This document shows positions 44,340 through 53,518 of a stretch of 64,000 nucleotides of DNA, piece by piece. The stretch comes from Njordibacter sp028825405 (GTDB taxonomy: Bacteria > Pseudomonadota > Gammaproteobacteria > Pseudomonadales > Balneatricaceae). Where the stretch lies: NCBI RefSeq assembly GCF_047730065.1, contig NZ_CP159829.1, positions 1,798,001 to 1,862,000 of the forward strand. The letters run 5' to 3'. The first letter of the stretch is position 1, and each line of letters starts with the position of its first letter. A program made the position numbers and the translations under genes. The notes beneath the pieces were generated by a model, which saw only the letters and a program-made list of their open reading frames with translations, searched no databases and was not told the DNA's origin.

Positions 44340-45149
44340 TTACTTAATACCCGCTTGCATAAACGATTGGATAAAACGACGCTGAAATATTAAAAACAAA
44401 ATCAATAAGGGGCCAATAGCAATCAGTGTGCCTGCCGAAATAACAGACCAATCAACCCCAGACTCTGGTGCACCAAAAATCGCCATACCCACTGTTAAAG
44501 GCCGACTTGCTTCAGTATTAGTGACTACGAGGGGCCACAAAAAGTTGTTCCAGTGGTAACTCACAGAGACTAAGCTAAACGCTAAGTAGGTAGGGAAGGC
44601 CAAAGGCACAAAAACCTTCCAGATAATACCAAGCCCTGATAAGCCCTCGACCCGAGCCGCATCTTCAAGTTCTTGAGGCACCGTTTTGAAGGTCTGTCGC
44701 AATAAGAAAATTCCAAAGGCACTCGCTAGATATGGCAAACCAACACCTAGATAGCTATCAATTAAATTTAACCCCGCTAGTGTGCGGTAGTTTTCAACAA
44801 TTAAGACTTCTGGCATGACCATAAGCTGGGTCAACACTAGAGCAAAAGCAAAGCCCCTTCCAGCAAACTTTTCTCGTGCTAGCGCATAGCCGGCAAGCGT
44901 ACAAAGAAATAGTTGGGACACTAAAATTAGGCTCGTAATCACCACAGTGTTTAACATGTATCGAAAAAATGGGGCTTGGTCCCAAGCTGAGATAAAGTTC
45001 TCTAAAGTTAAAGGTGCCGTTAGAGAGAACTGAGTTGCATATTCAGGTGGATGAAAGGCCGCCCAAAACGCATACAGTAGGGGTAAAACCCAAAGCACAC
45101 CCAATAGATAGGCTGATATTTTAGAAAAAGTTTGGAACCAAGGAGACAT
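44340..45149 (-). CDS. ABC transporter permease (UgpE/MalG type)
   Basis: 269 residues, six spans, with the EAA loop DAARVEGLSGLGIIWKVFVP at about 180-200. MalG-like member of a CUT1 permease pair. It starts 5 bases after the other permease and ends where the phosphodiesterase gene begins. Substrate inferred from context to be glycerol-3-phosphate or a glycerophosphodiester. Confidence 0.9.
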   Translation of the reverse strand: MSPWFQTFSKISAYLLGVLWVLPLLYAFWAAFHPPEYATQFSLTAPLTLENFISAWDQAPFFRYMLNTVVITSLILVSQLFLCTLAGYALAREKFAGRGFAFALVLTQLMVMPEVLIVENYRTLAGLNLIDSYLGVGLPYLASAFGIFLLRQTFKTVPQELEDAARVEGLSGLGIIWKVFVPLAFPTYLAFSLVSVSYHWNNFLWPLVVTNTEASRPLTVGMAIFGAPESGVDWSVISAGTLIAIGPLLILFLIFQRRFIQSFMQAGIK

Positions 45150-45154
45150 AACTT

Positions 45155-46063
45155 TTACCGGTAGTGAATTTTACGATCAAGAAGTAGCATTTGCGCTAAA
45201 GCAATCACTGCTAAGGTGGCTAACATCACCACGGTTAAGGTTGCTGCATAATAACTGTCAAGAAAGCTAAACGCTGTTTCGTAGATGTAATATAAAAGCA
45301 GGTTACTTTCATTGTTAGGGCCACCTTTGGTTAAGATGAACAAATGATCGACCAACTTAAACGCATTTAAGATGGCATTAATTAACACAAACAGTGTGGT
45401 TGGCATAAGTAACGGAAAGGTGATCTTTCTAAATATGCGCCATGCATTGGCACCTTCTAATTTTGCTGCAGCATAAAGCTCAGGGCTTAATGTTTGTAAG
45501 GCAGCAAGATAAAAAATCATGAAAAATCCAGCTTCTTTCCAGATGGTCATTACCATTAAGCTAGATAGCGCAGTGTCAGGATCTCCCAGCCAATTAGGGC
45601 CTTCGATGCCGACTAAGGCGAGTAGCTGATTAAACAGTCCAATGTGAGGACTATAAAAAAATAACCAGATATTAGCCACGGTAATCATAGGTAATATCGT
45701 GGGGGTAAAAAAAGCCAACCGCAGTAAACTGGTGCCGCTAATTTTACTATTGACCCATAGCGCCATAATAATGGCGAGCGCTATTGATGTGGGTACAGTG
45801 CCGATTGCATACCAGAAGTTATTTTCAATAACTTTTAGGAATACAGGGTCTTCTAGTAGCAACTGATAGTTTTCAAGACCAACAAACTGACTAGGAGCCA
45901 CATCGGACCTAGCCCAGGTAAAACTGCGCCATATAGACTTGAGCGTGGGCCAGTGAGTAAACGCTATTAGAAACGATAGCGCCGGCAGCAGCAGCAGCCA
46001 AGCTTTCAAGTTGAATCGATTAAGCATATTTTTACTAGTCAGTTTGATGATTAGAGGTTTCAT
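45155..46063 (-). CDS. ABC transporter permease (UgpA/MalF type)
   Basis: 302 residues, six spans, EAA loop AAAKLEGANAWRIFRKITFP at about 205-225. The first 11 residues may not be translated: an internal ATG at 46030 precedes the usual short N-terminus of this family. A strong hairpin ends exactly at the upstream ATG (46063), leaving no clear ribosome site there, which favours either the internal start or regulated translation. Confidence 0.88.
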   Translation of the reverse strand: MKPLIIKLTSKNMLNRFNLKAWLLLLPALSFLIAFTHWPTLKSIWRSFTWARSDVAPSQFVGLENYQLLLEDPVFLKVIENNFWYAIGTVPTSIALAIIMALWVNSKISGTSLLRLAFFTPTILPMITVANIWLFFYSPHIGLFNQLLALVGIEGPNWLGDPDTALSSLMVMTIWKEAGFFMIFYLAALQTLSPELYAAAKLEGANAWRIFRKITFPLLMPTTLFVLINAILNAFKLVDHLFILTKGGPNNESNLLLYYIYETAFSFLDSYYAATLTVVMLATLAVIALAQMLLLDRKIHYR

Positions 46064-46089
46064 TTGGGGCCGGTCACACCAGCCCCAAA
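46063..46089. other. Hairpin between solute-binding protein and permease genes of the Ugp-like operon
   Basis: An 11-base stem (TTTGGGGCCGG against CCAGCCCCAAA, one wobble/mismatch) with a 5-base loop lies directly after the SBP stop and abuts the permease ATG. No T-run follows on the minus strand. Confidence 0.7.
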
Positions 46090-46095
46090 AACTTC

Positions 46096-47382
46096 TTACT
46101 TATAGCGACGCAGAATTCGTTCAGCTTGCTTTTGAGCATCTGTAAGCGCATCTTCCGCTGAAGACTGTCCTGTTAATGCCGCCTGGATCGCATCGTCTAA
46201 AAACTTACGTACACGTCCTGCTTCATGAGTAGACAGTTCTGCCGTAGCATGGGTGAGCTGGTCACGGGCTACTGCAGCAGGTGGGAAAGCTTTGAGGTAA
46301 GTTTTAAGCGTTTCTGTTTCATAAGCACTCGGGCCAACACCCATATAACCGGTTGATTTAGACCAATGAGCCGCTTGCTCTGCAGACGTCATAAACTTAA
46401 CAAACTTTAATGCAGCTTTCTTTTCTTCATCAGTGGAATCTTTGAAGATATAAAAGTTACCGCCACCAGTAGGTGATCCAAGCTCTTTATTACCTGGCAA
46501 TTTAGCCACACCAAAGTCAAAACTGGCTTTGTTTTTAACTGTGGTCAAGTTACCTGTGGAGTGCCACATGATGGCCGTTTTTTCGTCTAGAAAGTTCTGA
46601 CGTAAAGTGCCCCACTCAATCATGCCTTTGGGCATCATGGCGTGCTTGTTACCTAAGTCCTGCCAGTACTCTAATGCTTCAACCACTCCGGGCTTGTCAA
46701 AGTAGGTTTCTGTGCCTGCCTGGTTCATTAACACTTCGCTATTTTGCTTAGTTAATGCACCGAACATCCAGTATGGATAGCCCGTTGATGGGATCATTGC
46801 ACCCCATTGTTGAACCGTTCCACTACCATCTTTTTGGGTTAATTTCTGACCCATACTAATAAACTCTTCCCACGTAGTAGGCGGCATCTCAGGGTCTAAG
46901 CCAGCGGCACGAAACATGTCTTTGTTATAGTACATCACGATAGTAGAGCGCTGAAAAGGTACACCCCAGGTCTTACCATCGGCATTACCGTTTTCCATTA
47001 AGGCAGGGTAAAAACTATTTAGCCACTCGCGCTCTTCATTGGTACTCACTACATCATCAAAAGCTACAATAGCCTCAAGGTTGCGTAATTCGTGGATATC
47101 AATCGAGAACATAACTGACAACTGGGCTGGAGAGCCACTTTGCAAAGCCGCCAGTGCTTTGACACGTGCGTCATTGTAGTTGCCTGCATAGATTGCATTG
47201 ACATTAATGTCAGGGTTTTGCGCCTCAAACTGATCGACCATTCCATCAACAATTTTAGTCAATGAACCACCCACTGCTACTGGGTAATACATGGTTAGAT
47301 CCGTCGCCGCAGTTGCAGCAGTACTCAATCCAAGGATTGACGCCACACCGACAGTTGTCAGGTATTTAGAAAGTATTTTCAT
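46096..47382 (-). CDS. ABC solute-binding protein, UgpB-like
   Basis: 428 residues with a Sec signal (SKYLTTVGVASILGLSTAATA, cleavage likely before TDLTMYY). The mature part resembles UgpB: FEAQNPDINVNAIYAGNY, then IVMYYNKDMFRAAGLDPE and TWEEF, and ends QAERILRRYK. UgpB binds glycerol-3-phosphate and glycerophosphocholine-like diesters in the periplasm. GAGGA lies before the ATG. Its position with an EEP phosphodiesterase, phosphatase and glpD supports such a ligand. Confidence 0.88.
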   Translation of the reverse strand: MKILSKYLTTVGVASILGLSTAATAATDLTMYYPVAVGGSLTKIVDGMVDQFEAQNPDINVNAIYAGNYNDARVKALAALQSGSPAQLSVMFSIDIHELRNLEAIVAFDDVVSTNEEREWLNSFYPALMENGNADGKTWGVPFQRSTIVMYYNKDMFRAAGLDPEMPPTTWEEFISMGQKLTQKDGSGTVQQWGAMIPSTGYPYWMFGALTKQNSEVLMNQAGTETYFDKPGVVEALEYWQDLGNKHAMMPKGMIEWGTLRQNFLDEKTAIMWHSTGNLTTVKNKASFDFGVAKLPGNKELGSPTGGGNFYIFKDSTDEEKKAALKFVKFMTSAEQAAHWSKSTGYMGVGPSAYETETLKTYLKAFPPAAVARDQLTHATAELSTHEAGRVRKFLDDAIQAALTGQSSAEDALTDAQKQAERILRRYK

Positions 47383-47390
47383 TGTTAATA

Positions 47391-47457
47391 TTCCTCACTT
47401 TATTTTTCGTTACTTTACTTTTTGATTACTTTTTTATTACTTTATTTTTGCTTGGTT
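47391..47457. repeat. TTACTTT-rich simple repeat
   Basis: Several imperfect copies of TTACTTT separated by T-rich spacers lie in the 109-base gap between the ATPase gene and the SBP gene. It may act as a weak pyrimidine/purine-rich spacer; no function seen. Confidence 0.5.
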
Positions 47458-47491
47458 TAATTCATTACTTCAACTTCAAAAACTACTTAAA

Positions 47492-48457
47492 TTAGATCAA
47501 AAATTTATGCTCGTTTTCTAGCGCCCACCGAACAGCCAATCGCTGCTGGGGCGCGAACATAGCGTGACCCGGATAGCGAATTTTTATTAATTTTTGGTCT
47601 TCTCCCACTGCACTAACATCAGCAAGCACGATGGTATCGGCTCCATGGTAGTCACAACTAACAACACTAGCGGGCATACCCTCTTCAGATATTTCAATAT
47701 GCTCGGGTCGAATACCCCGACAATTTTCACCCGACCCAATAATGTTCATTGGTGGACTACCAATGAATTGAGCGGTAAAAATTGTCTTGGGCTTGCTGTA
47801 TAAGGCTTCAGGTACATCTATTTGTTCAACTTTACCGTTATTCATCAATACGATTCTGTCAGCCATGCTCATGGCTTCTACCTGATCATGGGTCACGTAA
47901 ATCACCGACATGCCAAGCCGCTGTTGGAGGGCTCTAATTTCTGTACGCATTTCGTTTCTTAGTTTGGCGTCTAGGTTAGACAAAGGTTCATCCATTAGAC
48001 ATAACTTAGCTTGCGCCACGATGGCTCTAGCCAAGGCCACACGCTGACATTGACCACCCGAGAGCTGCCCTGGTTTTTTTTGTAAGTGATCACCTAACCC
48101 AACTAACTCTACGACCGAATCAAGACGCTTTTTTTGTTCATCTCTAGGGACTTTTCTTGCCTGTAAGCCAAATAAAATATTTTCTTCAACTTTTAAGTGT
48201 GGAAACAGGGCATACGATTGAAACACCATCGCTAGTTTTCGATCTCCTGGTGAAAGCGGGGTAATGTCTCTGCCATCTAATTCAATACTGCCTTCATCAG
48301 GCTCCTCTAGACCCGCAATCATTTTCAAAGAAGTCGACTTACCGCAGCCGGAGGGGCCAAGCAATGCTACGAACTCCCCTTCATTAACGTTAAAGCTTAA
48401 TTTGTCGACTACTTTTAAATCGCCATAAGTGCGCGATATTCCATCAACTTTCAACAT
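47492..48457 (-). CDS. ABC transporter ATPase (UgpC/MalK type)
   Basis: 321 residues. Walker A GPSGCGKST (about 34-42), VFQSYALFP, signature LSGGQCQRVALARA, Walker B LCLMDEP, VYVTHDQ, and a shortened TOBE domain (RGIRPEHIEI). It is encoded before the SBP gene here, between it and the DeoR regulator, and overlaps the regulator by 7 bases. Partner of the two permeases downstream. Confidence 0.92.
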   Translation of the reverse strand: MLKVDGISRTYGDLKVVDKLSFNVNEGEFVALLGPSGCGKSTSLKMIAGLEEPDEGSIELDGRDITPLSPGDRKLAMVFQSYALFPHLKVEENILFGLQARKVPRDEQKKRLDSVVELVGLGDHLQKKPGQLSGGQCQRVALARAIVAQAKLCLMDEPLSNLDAKLRNEMRTEIRALQQRLGMSVIYVTHDQVEAMSMADRIVLMNNGKVEQIDVPEALYSKPKTIFTAQFIGSPPMNIIGSGENCRGIRPEHIEISEEGMPASVVSCDYHGADTIVLADVSAVGEDQKLIKIRYPGHAMFAPQQRLAVRWALENEHKFLI

Positions 48458-49236
48458 GATAAAAATTCCGAGGTGGATCCAACTTCAATAATTTCAGATT
48501 CAAATTCCTTACAGGTCTGTTTGTAAGGTTCTGATAAAGAATCCATGATTAAAATATCAATATTGCTGAGAGTACCTGTAACCACAGGGGCGTAGCGATT
48601 GATCTTACTGTGATCTGCAACGAGTATGCGGGTCTCGCTATTTTCAATAATTCGCTGAGTGACGCTAGATTCTTCGGGTGAGAAGTCTAACAACTGCCCT
48701 TTAGCATTTAAGCCGCCCACACCAAACACGCCATATTGAATATTAAACTTATTAAAAAACGCAGTCGTTTCAGGCCCCATCGTATCTTCATCACCGGGTC
48801 GCACCAGACCACCCGCTAAATAGGTTTGAATATTAGGACTATTGCTTAAGGTCAGGGCCACGTTAATGTTATTAGTTACCACAGTTAAACCAGGGTGGTC
48901 TAACAAGGCCAATGCTACTTGCTGAGGCGTGGTGCCAATACCCAAAAAAACACTACTGTCTTCTGGTAACAAAGACACCACCTTTTGGGCAATGGTCTGC
49001 TTTGCTGCAAGGTTCATGACCGTACGATTACTAAAGGGTATGTTGTGATTATTGCCTGGCAGACTTATACCGCCGTGCACCCGCCGTACGTGGCCCAGTT
49101 GACTCAATTCGTTGAGGTCTTTCCTGATGGTTTGCACAGACACATCAAACATAGACGTGATTTCCATGCTTGAAAGCACACCGTTTGTGGCGTGAAGTTG
49201 ATCAATGATGCGTTGCTGCCGGCGCGATAAAGCCAT
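48451..49236 (-). CDS. DeoR/GlpR-family regulator
   Basis: About 261 residues. The N-terminal DeoR-type helix-turn-helix reads SRRQQRIIDQLHATNGVLSS, then VSVQTIRKDLNELSQLGHVRRVHGG; the C-terminal DeoR sensor domain (FLGIGTTPQQVA, VTNNINVA, GVGGLNAKGQL, DHSKI) binds a sugar phosphate, typically G3P in GlpR. First gene of the Ugp-like operon, so probably autoregulated. Start ATG at 49236; a TTG three codons earlier is possible. Confidence 0.92.
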   Translation of the reverse strand: MALSRRQQRIIDQLHATNGVLSSMEITSMFDVSVQTIRKDLNELSQLGHVRRVHGGISLPGNNHNIPFSNRTVMNLAAKQTIAQKVVSLLPEDSSVFLGIGTTPQQVALALLDHPGLTVVTNNINVALTLSNSPNIQTYLAGGLVRPGDEDTMGPETTAFFNKFNIQYGVFGVGGLNAKGQLLDFSPEESSVTQRIIENSETRILVADHSKINRYAPVVTGTLSNIDILIMDSLSEPYKQTCKEFESEIIEVGSTSEFLSC

Positions 49237-49291
49237 GTATTTCAATTAACTCTTTATTATTTTTGAAAGGTTAATATCTTTCGTTTGAAAC

Positions 49292-49321
49292 ACTATACAG
49301 TTCGTATATATAGTTTGTCTA
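49292..49321 (-). promoter_or_regulatory. Promoter of the DeoR-Ugp operon
   Basis: On the minus strand TAGACA (49321-49316), an 18-base spacer and TATAGT (49297-49292). Directly after it GTTTCAAACGAAAG, and about 45 bases upstream a TTTCG half-site in inverted orientation (49339-49348), resemble DeoR-family binding elements. Confidence 0.45.
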
Positions 49322-49401
49322 TGCTTTTATTATACATCCGAAAGTATTAGGGGTAATAGTTTAGCTAAAACACGATCAGATAAGGCTCAATTAATCAATC
49401 G

Positions 49402-49788
49402 CTATGCAACTGCGAACCTTGATCTGTTGAGGCAGAACACAAAACTACAAGACAAAGAAATGCATAAATGATCGGATGACATACCTTCCCAGTTGCCAAA
49501 AAAGCGTTCTCGTAAACCTATCTCTTGTTGAGGTTGTGGCAGATGCAAAATTTCAGCAACCAATTGTGCGGTTTGCATGGTCCTCAGAAAATCAGAACAG
49601 ACTATTTGAGTGATCGGCTTGCCTGTGAATCCATTTACGGCGGCGCTAATTTGCTGTAAACCATGCTCTGTTAGGCCAAAGCGTTCAGACCCAATGGCAG
49701 GGTCGCTTACAATCACTCCACTAACATTTGCTTCACTTTCACCATGGCGCATTAATAAGTAACTATTATTAAAACTTGCTTCATTCAT
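49402..49788 (-). pseudogene. Truncated duplicate of the histidine phosphatase gene
   Basis: The first 106 residues or so nearly repeat the phosphatase at 42.9-43.5 kb (SYLLMRHGESEANVSGV, then FLRTMQTAQ and LRERFFGNWEGM), and the DNA is closely similar. Similarity stops abruptly at about 49469 (after GMSSDH), and an unrelated 20-residue tail leads to a stop. The second half with the SHGD catalytic His is missing, so the product should be inactive. It lies between the Ugp-like operon and the GpdQ gene. Confidence 0.8.
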
Positions 49789-49835
49789 TATGTTTGGAAT
49801 CTTCTATTAAGGCTTTAAACAAGAACATAACTCTG

Positions 49836-50651
49836 TTATTCGATCAAGAGACCATCGTTATCAAAGAAAGGATATGGCCCCTCATAGCCACCGATGAAAC
49901 TTAGGTGGCCAATCAAGTCAGTGCCATTCCAGTAAAGGAGTTTAATAGCTCTTGGCTCTAGCCTGAAGGCTGAGTCACCTTTTGGACTAAGGTCCAAGGC
50001 AACTGCGTGCGCTGGACTGGGACCTATCGCACAAAGAGTTCCATGCCACGCGACTTCGATTTGCCGGTGAACATGGCCGCACAGGACATATTTTATTTGT
50101 GGATGATGCTCCACCAGACGACCAAGCGCATCTGCATTACGGCAGTTTTGCACATCCATATGCTCAATCCCTGTTTTGAACGGCGGATGATGCATAAATA
50201 GCAATGTTGGTTTATTTGGCTGAGACATTAGCTGTTTTTCTAACCAGTTAAGCCTTTCCTTACACATCAGCCCATATGGTTGCCCCGACACCGTTGTATC
50301 CAAGCCAATCATTCGAATTGGAAAATCTTCAATGACGTACTGAATAAAACCATGGGAAGGCATATAACTGTGGTCGTTAAATTCCACTCGCATTTCGTCA
50401 GACAGGTCATGATTACCTGGTATTAAAAAATAAGGCATCGCCAGTTGCTCGAATAGTAAACCTGCCTGAACATATTCCTCTTGGCGACCAAAATCTGTGA
50501 TGTCCCCAGTTACCAGCACCACGTCGGGCCTTGGCAATAAAGCATTAATATGATTAACACACTGCCAAAGGTAGAGGCATGTATCAACTTTTCCATAGGA
50601 GAGTCTGCCAGGCGATTTGATGTGTGTATCGGTAATTTGTGCTATCAGCAT
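49836..50651 (-). CDS. GpdQ-like metallophosphodiesterase
   Basis: About 271 residues. Counted from the ATG at 50651, the dinuclear metal ligands fall at D8 and H10 (QITDTHI), D50 (VTGDITD), N80 (IPGNHD), then H154/H155 (FMHHPP) and H193/H195 (CGHVH). The first four match the numbering of Enterobacter GpdQ exactly and the rest within two residues. GpdQ hydrolyses glycerophosphodiesters such as glycerophosphoethanolamine; CpdA-type cAMP phosphodiesterases are close relatives. A TTG three codons earlier overlaps the ATPase stop. Last functional gene of the LacI-controlled ABC operon. Confidence 0.9.
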   Translation of the reverse strand: MLIAQITDTHIKSPGRLSYGKVDTCLYLWQCVNHINALLPRPDVVLVTGDITDFGRQEEYVQAGLLFEQLAMPYFLIPGNHDLSDEMRVEFNDHSYMPSHGFIQYVIEDFPIRMIGLDTTVSGQPYGLMCKERLNWLEKQLMSQPNKPTLLFMHHPPFKTGIEHMDVQNCRNADALGRLVEHHPQIKYVLCGHVHRQIEVAWHGTLCAIGPSPAHAVALDLSPKGDSAFRLEPRAIKLLYWNGTDLIGHLSFIGGYEGPYPFFDNDGLLIE

Positions 50652-50656
50652 AGGTA

Positions 50657-51715
50657 TCAATTATCACCTTGAGAATGGGCAAGAATTAGATTTTCAGACT
50701 GTACAAAAATACCAATACTCTCCCCTTTTTCATATTGTTCACGACCGGATGTTTCTATTATGATCAAGTCATCTGAGATATTCTTGATCAAAATTTTTGT
50801 GCGGTCACCTAAAAAATAAGAGGTCTCGACGTTACCAACTAAATTGGCTTCGGAAATGGGGCAGACCCTTGCTTCTTCTGGTCGGAATAGCACCTCTGCT
50901 TTGCCATTTTTTCCAGCAAAAGACAGCGTTCCACCAGTAACAGTCAACCAACCATCAGCCACTAGGCCACTCAAACGGTTTACTGTGCCAATAAAATCAG
51001 CAACAAAGGCATTACATGGTTTAAAGTAAATATCTCGTGGGGTGCCTACTTGGGCAACATCACCATGATCCATAACCACAATACGGTCACCTAAAGCCAT
51101 CGCTTCACCCTGATCGTGGGTGACATAAACAGCCGTGATACCGAGCTGGCGTAACAATTGATCAATCTCAACACGCAGGTTTTCACGCAGAAAAGCGTCC
51201 AATGCGGTCAGTGGTTCGTCAAGTAATAACACGCGCGGACGGGTTGCGATCGCCCTAGCAAGGGCAACTCGTTGACGCTGCCCACCAGATAACTGATCAA
51301 TCATTCGATGCTGCAGCTCATCGATTCTCATCATATTCAGCATTTCGTCAACTCGATGATCAAGTTTATTTTTAGGTGTTTTTCTGATTTTCATGCCATA
51401 AGCGATATTTTGTCGCACGGACATATTTGGAAATAACGCGTAGGACTGGAAAACCATGCCTACATTGCGCTGTTCAATCGGTTTTTGTGTTACATCTTCG
51501 TCACCGAAGAAAATCTGTCCCCCCGCATCAGGACTTTCAAGCCCAGCAATCATTCTCAAAGTTGTGGTTTTACCACAGCCAGACGGACCTAGCAAAACAA
51601 CAGTTTCACCTCCTTTAATTTCCAAGTTAATTGGATTAAGCGCATGAGTTCCATCTTCAAAGGTTTTAGAGCAATTTACCAGTCGTATTTTTGTCGCATT
51701 AGTTTCTTGAATCAT
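50657..51715 (-). CDS. ABC transporter ATPase (FbpC/PotA-like)
   Basis: 352 residues. Walker A GPSGCGKTTT (about 38-47), VFQSYALFP, LSGGQRQRVALARA, Walker B VLLLDEP, VYVTHDQ, and a TOBE domain with LFRPEEARV. This is the class that serves iron, spermidine/putrescine and phosphonate importers. It overlaps or adjoins the GpdQ gene, implying import of a phosphodiester or related organophosphate. Confidence 0.92.
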   Translation of the reverse strand: MIQETNATKIRLVNCSKTFEDGTHALNPINLEIKGGETVVLLGPSGCGKTTTLRMIAGLESPDAGGQIFFGDEDVTQKPIEQRNVGMVFQSYALFPNMSVRQNIAYGMKIRKTPKNKLDHRVDEMLNMMRIDELQHRMIDQLSGGQRQRVALARAIATRPRVLLLDEPLTALDAFLRENLRVEIDQLLRQLGITAVYVTHDQGEAMALGDRIVVMDHGDVAQVGTPRDIYFKPCNAFVADFIGTVNRLSGLVADGWLTVTGGTLSFAGKNGKAEVLFRPEEARVCPISEANLVGNVETSYFLGDRTKILIKNISDDLIIIETSGREQYEKGESIGIFVQSENLILAHSQGDN

Positions 51716-51738
51716 GTTTTTCTCGCAATAACACTTCT

Positions 51739-52572
51739 TTAGATTTTAGGTACAGAAAGAGTTGGCTTATCCTCTATAATATTTGCTTTTTTTCTAGGCT
51801 TAGGATTTCCGTAAGCTTGTATTGCAATTAGTAATGGCAATATCATCACAAAGAAAATAAGTGTGTAGGCACTTCCAACTTCAAGTCGCATTGATGCATA
51901 GGCATCAGCCAACCCGACTGGTAATGTTTTAGTTATTGGCGTGTGCAGCATCCAGGTTAAATTAAACTCACCAATAGATAAGGTAATTACCATGAGTGAT
52001 CCAGCAAGAATTCCTGAGCGGATATTAGGCAAAATAACTGTGAAAAAACGTTGCCAAAACCCTGCACCAAGACTTGCAGCACCTTCTTCGAGAGTGCGAA
52101 AGTCGATGCTTGATAGTATCGCTAAAACTGAGCGGACCATAAATGGAAAGGTATATAAAACGTGCCCTACGAGAATGAAAACCCAACTAGTTCGAAAATC
52201 CCGGAAGCCACCGTACGTAATAATTAGTGCTAACGCTATCGCTAAACCTGGTATTGCAATAGGTAACACGAGAAACTCTTCAATAATTCTAGCTACGCGC
52301 CCCGGCTTTTTTGCCAACACATAAGCAGTTGGAATGCCAAGAATTAAGGTGACTACAAGGCACGCAATTGAAAGCCCCAGCGACAGAAAAATAGTCTCCG
52401 AATAAAGCTCCCAAACTTCCATAATCCATCTAATTGTTAAGCCGCTTTTAATTCCGACAAAATAGTTCACTGTAACTCCCGCCGTCATTGACATAACGAC
52501 AGGAATAACTAAAAAAGCACACACCAACAGGGTGAAAATAAGTGACGAATAAAATGCACTGGTTCGTTTCAT
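51739..52572 (-). CDS. ABC transporter permease (PotC/ThiP-like half)
   Basis: About 277 residues, six spans, with EEGAASLGAGFWQRFFTVILP as EAA loop near 165-185. The ATG at 52572 is chosen because AAGGTGA lies 5 bases upstream; a TTG nine codons earlier overlaps the previous gene. Partner of the permease encoded just upstream. Confidence 0.9.
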   Translation of the reverse strand: MKRTSAFYSSLIFTLLVCAFLVIPVVMSMTAGVTVNYFVGIKSGLTIRWIMEVWELYSETIFLSLGLSIACLVVTLILGIPTAYVLAKKPGRVARIIEEFLVLPIAIPGLAIALALIITYGGFRDFRTSWVFILVGHVLYTFPFMVRSVLAILSSIDFRTLEEGAASLGAGFWQRFFTVILPNIRSGILAGSLMVITLSIGEFNLTWMLHTPITKTLPVGLADAYASMRLEVGSAYTLIFFVMILPLLIAIQAYGNPKPRKKANIIEDKPTLSVPKI

Positions 52573-52582
52573 TAGATTCACC

Positions 52583-53404
52583 TTAACCTGCTGCTGCAAC
52601 GCCAGAACCGGCGAAAGATCGTGATATATAGAGTGCTATCCAGGTAACCAGACCCAGGACTAGACTCAATGATGCGGCCGTTACGAGATTGGCATTGAGG
52701 GTGAATTCTGTATAGATAACCATCGGTAGAACATCAATATTTGTAGCTAACGTAAATGCAGTTCCAAAAGCCCCCATCGCTGTTGCAAAACAAATCGCAC
52801 CTGATGCAATTAATGATGGATAGAGTTGTGGAATAATGACATCTTTAATCACTTGCCAACGCCCAGCTCCAAGAGAACGAGCCGCCTCCTCAAGTGGGAC
52901 GTCGAACTTTTCTGTTGCTGCCATAATAGTAAGAATGACGCGTGGGATTGAAAAGTATAAATAGCCGATAAATAATCCTAGCATTGAGTAGGCAAACACC
53001 CAGCGATCGCCAGTCAATGCTCGGCTAACAACTCCCACAAGGCCTTGGCGGCCGCCAATCATAATAACTAAAAAACCTATTACCACGCCAGGAAAAGCCA
53101 ATGGAAATGTTAATATTGAAATCAGTAGACCTCTACCTGAAAAGCGATTTCGTTCTAAGAATATCCCACTGATTGAAGAAACTAGTAAGGCAACCAAGGT
53201 AACCCCAGCGGATAATAATACCGTTGAAATCAAACTCGCTAGGTAACGTGGTGTGGTCAGAAAAATTAAATATTCCGCTGCACCATTAGGCCCACTGCTG
53301 CCAATTGCAACTAATTTGGCGAGGGGTAAGATAAAAAATGCGGTAAAAACTATAAAAGCAGGAAGACCTAATATAAGTAAATACGGTGTTTCGCGATGTG
53401 CCAT
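52583..53404 (-). CDS. ABC transporter permease (PotB-like half)
   Basis: 273 residues, six spans, with EEAARSLGAGRWQVIKDVIIP as EAA loop near 175-195. It is the first permease after the SBP gene, with a hairpin in the 114-base gap. Ribosome site weak. Confidence 0.9.
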   Translation of the reverse strand: MAHRETPYLLILGLPAFIVFTAFFILPLAKLVAIGSSGPNGAAEYLIFLTTPRYLASLISTVLLSAGVTLVALLVSSISGIFLERNRFSGRGLLISILTFPLAFPGVVIGFLVIMIGGRQGLVGVVSRALTGDRWVFAYSMLGLFIGYLYFSIPRVILTIMAATEKFDVPLEEAARSLGAGRWQVIKDVIIPQLYPSLIASGAICFATAMGAFGTAFTLATNIDVLPMVIYTEFTLNANLVTAASLSLVLGLVTWIALYISRSFAGSGVAAAG

Positions 53405-53480
53405 GTTTGTATCACTTTTCAGATGCGACTAACTCTTGTTAGGAAGAGTCAGGCAGTAATGAGTTTTATTTAATTAAAGA

Positions 53481-53510
53481 GAGACAGGGGCATCTATTTG
53501 CCTCTGTCTC
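53481..53510. other. Hairpin between solute-binding protein and permease genes of the LacI-controlled operon
   Basis: A 12-base stem (GAGACAGGGGCA against TGCCTCTGTCTC, one G-U pair) with a 6-base loop lies 8 bases after the SBP stop. No good T-run follows. Same position as in the two other ABC operons of this window. Confidence 0.75.
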
Positions 53511-53518
53511 AAAGCTGA

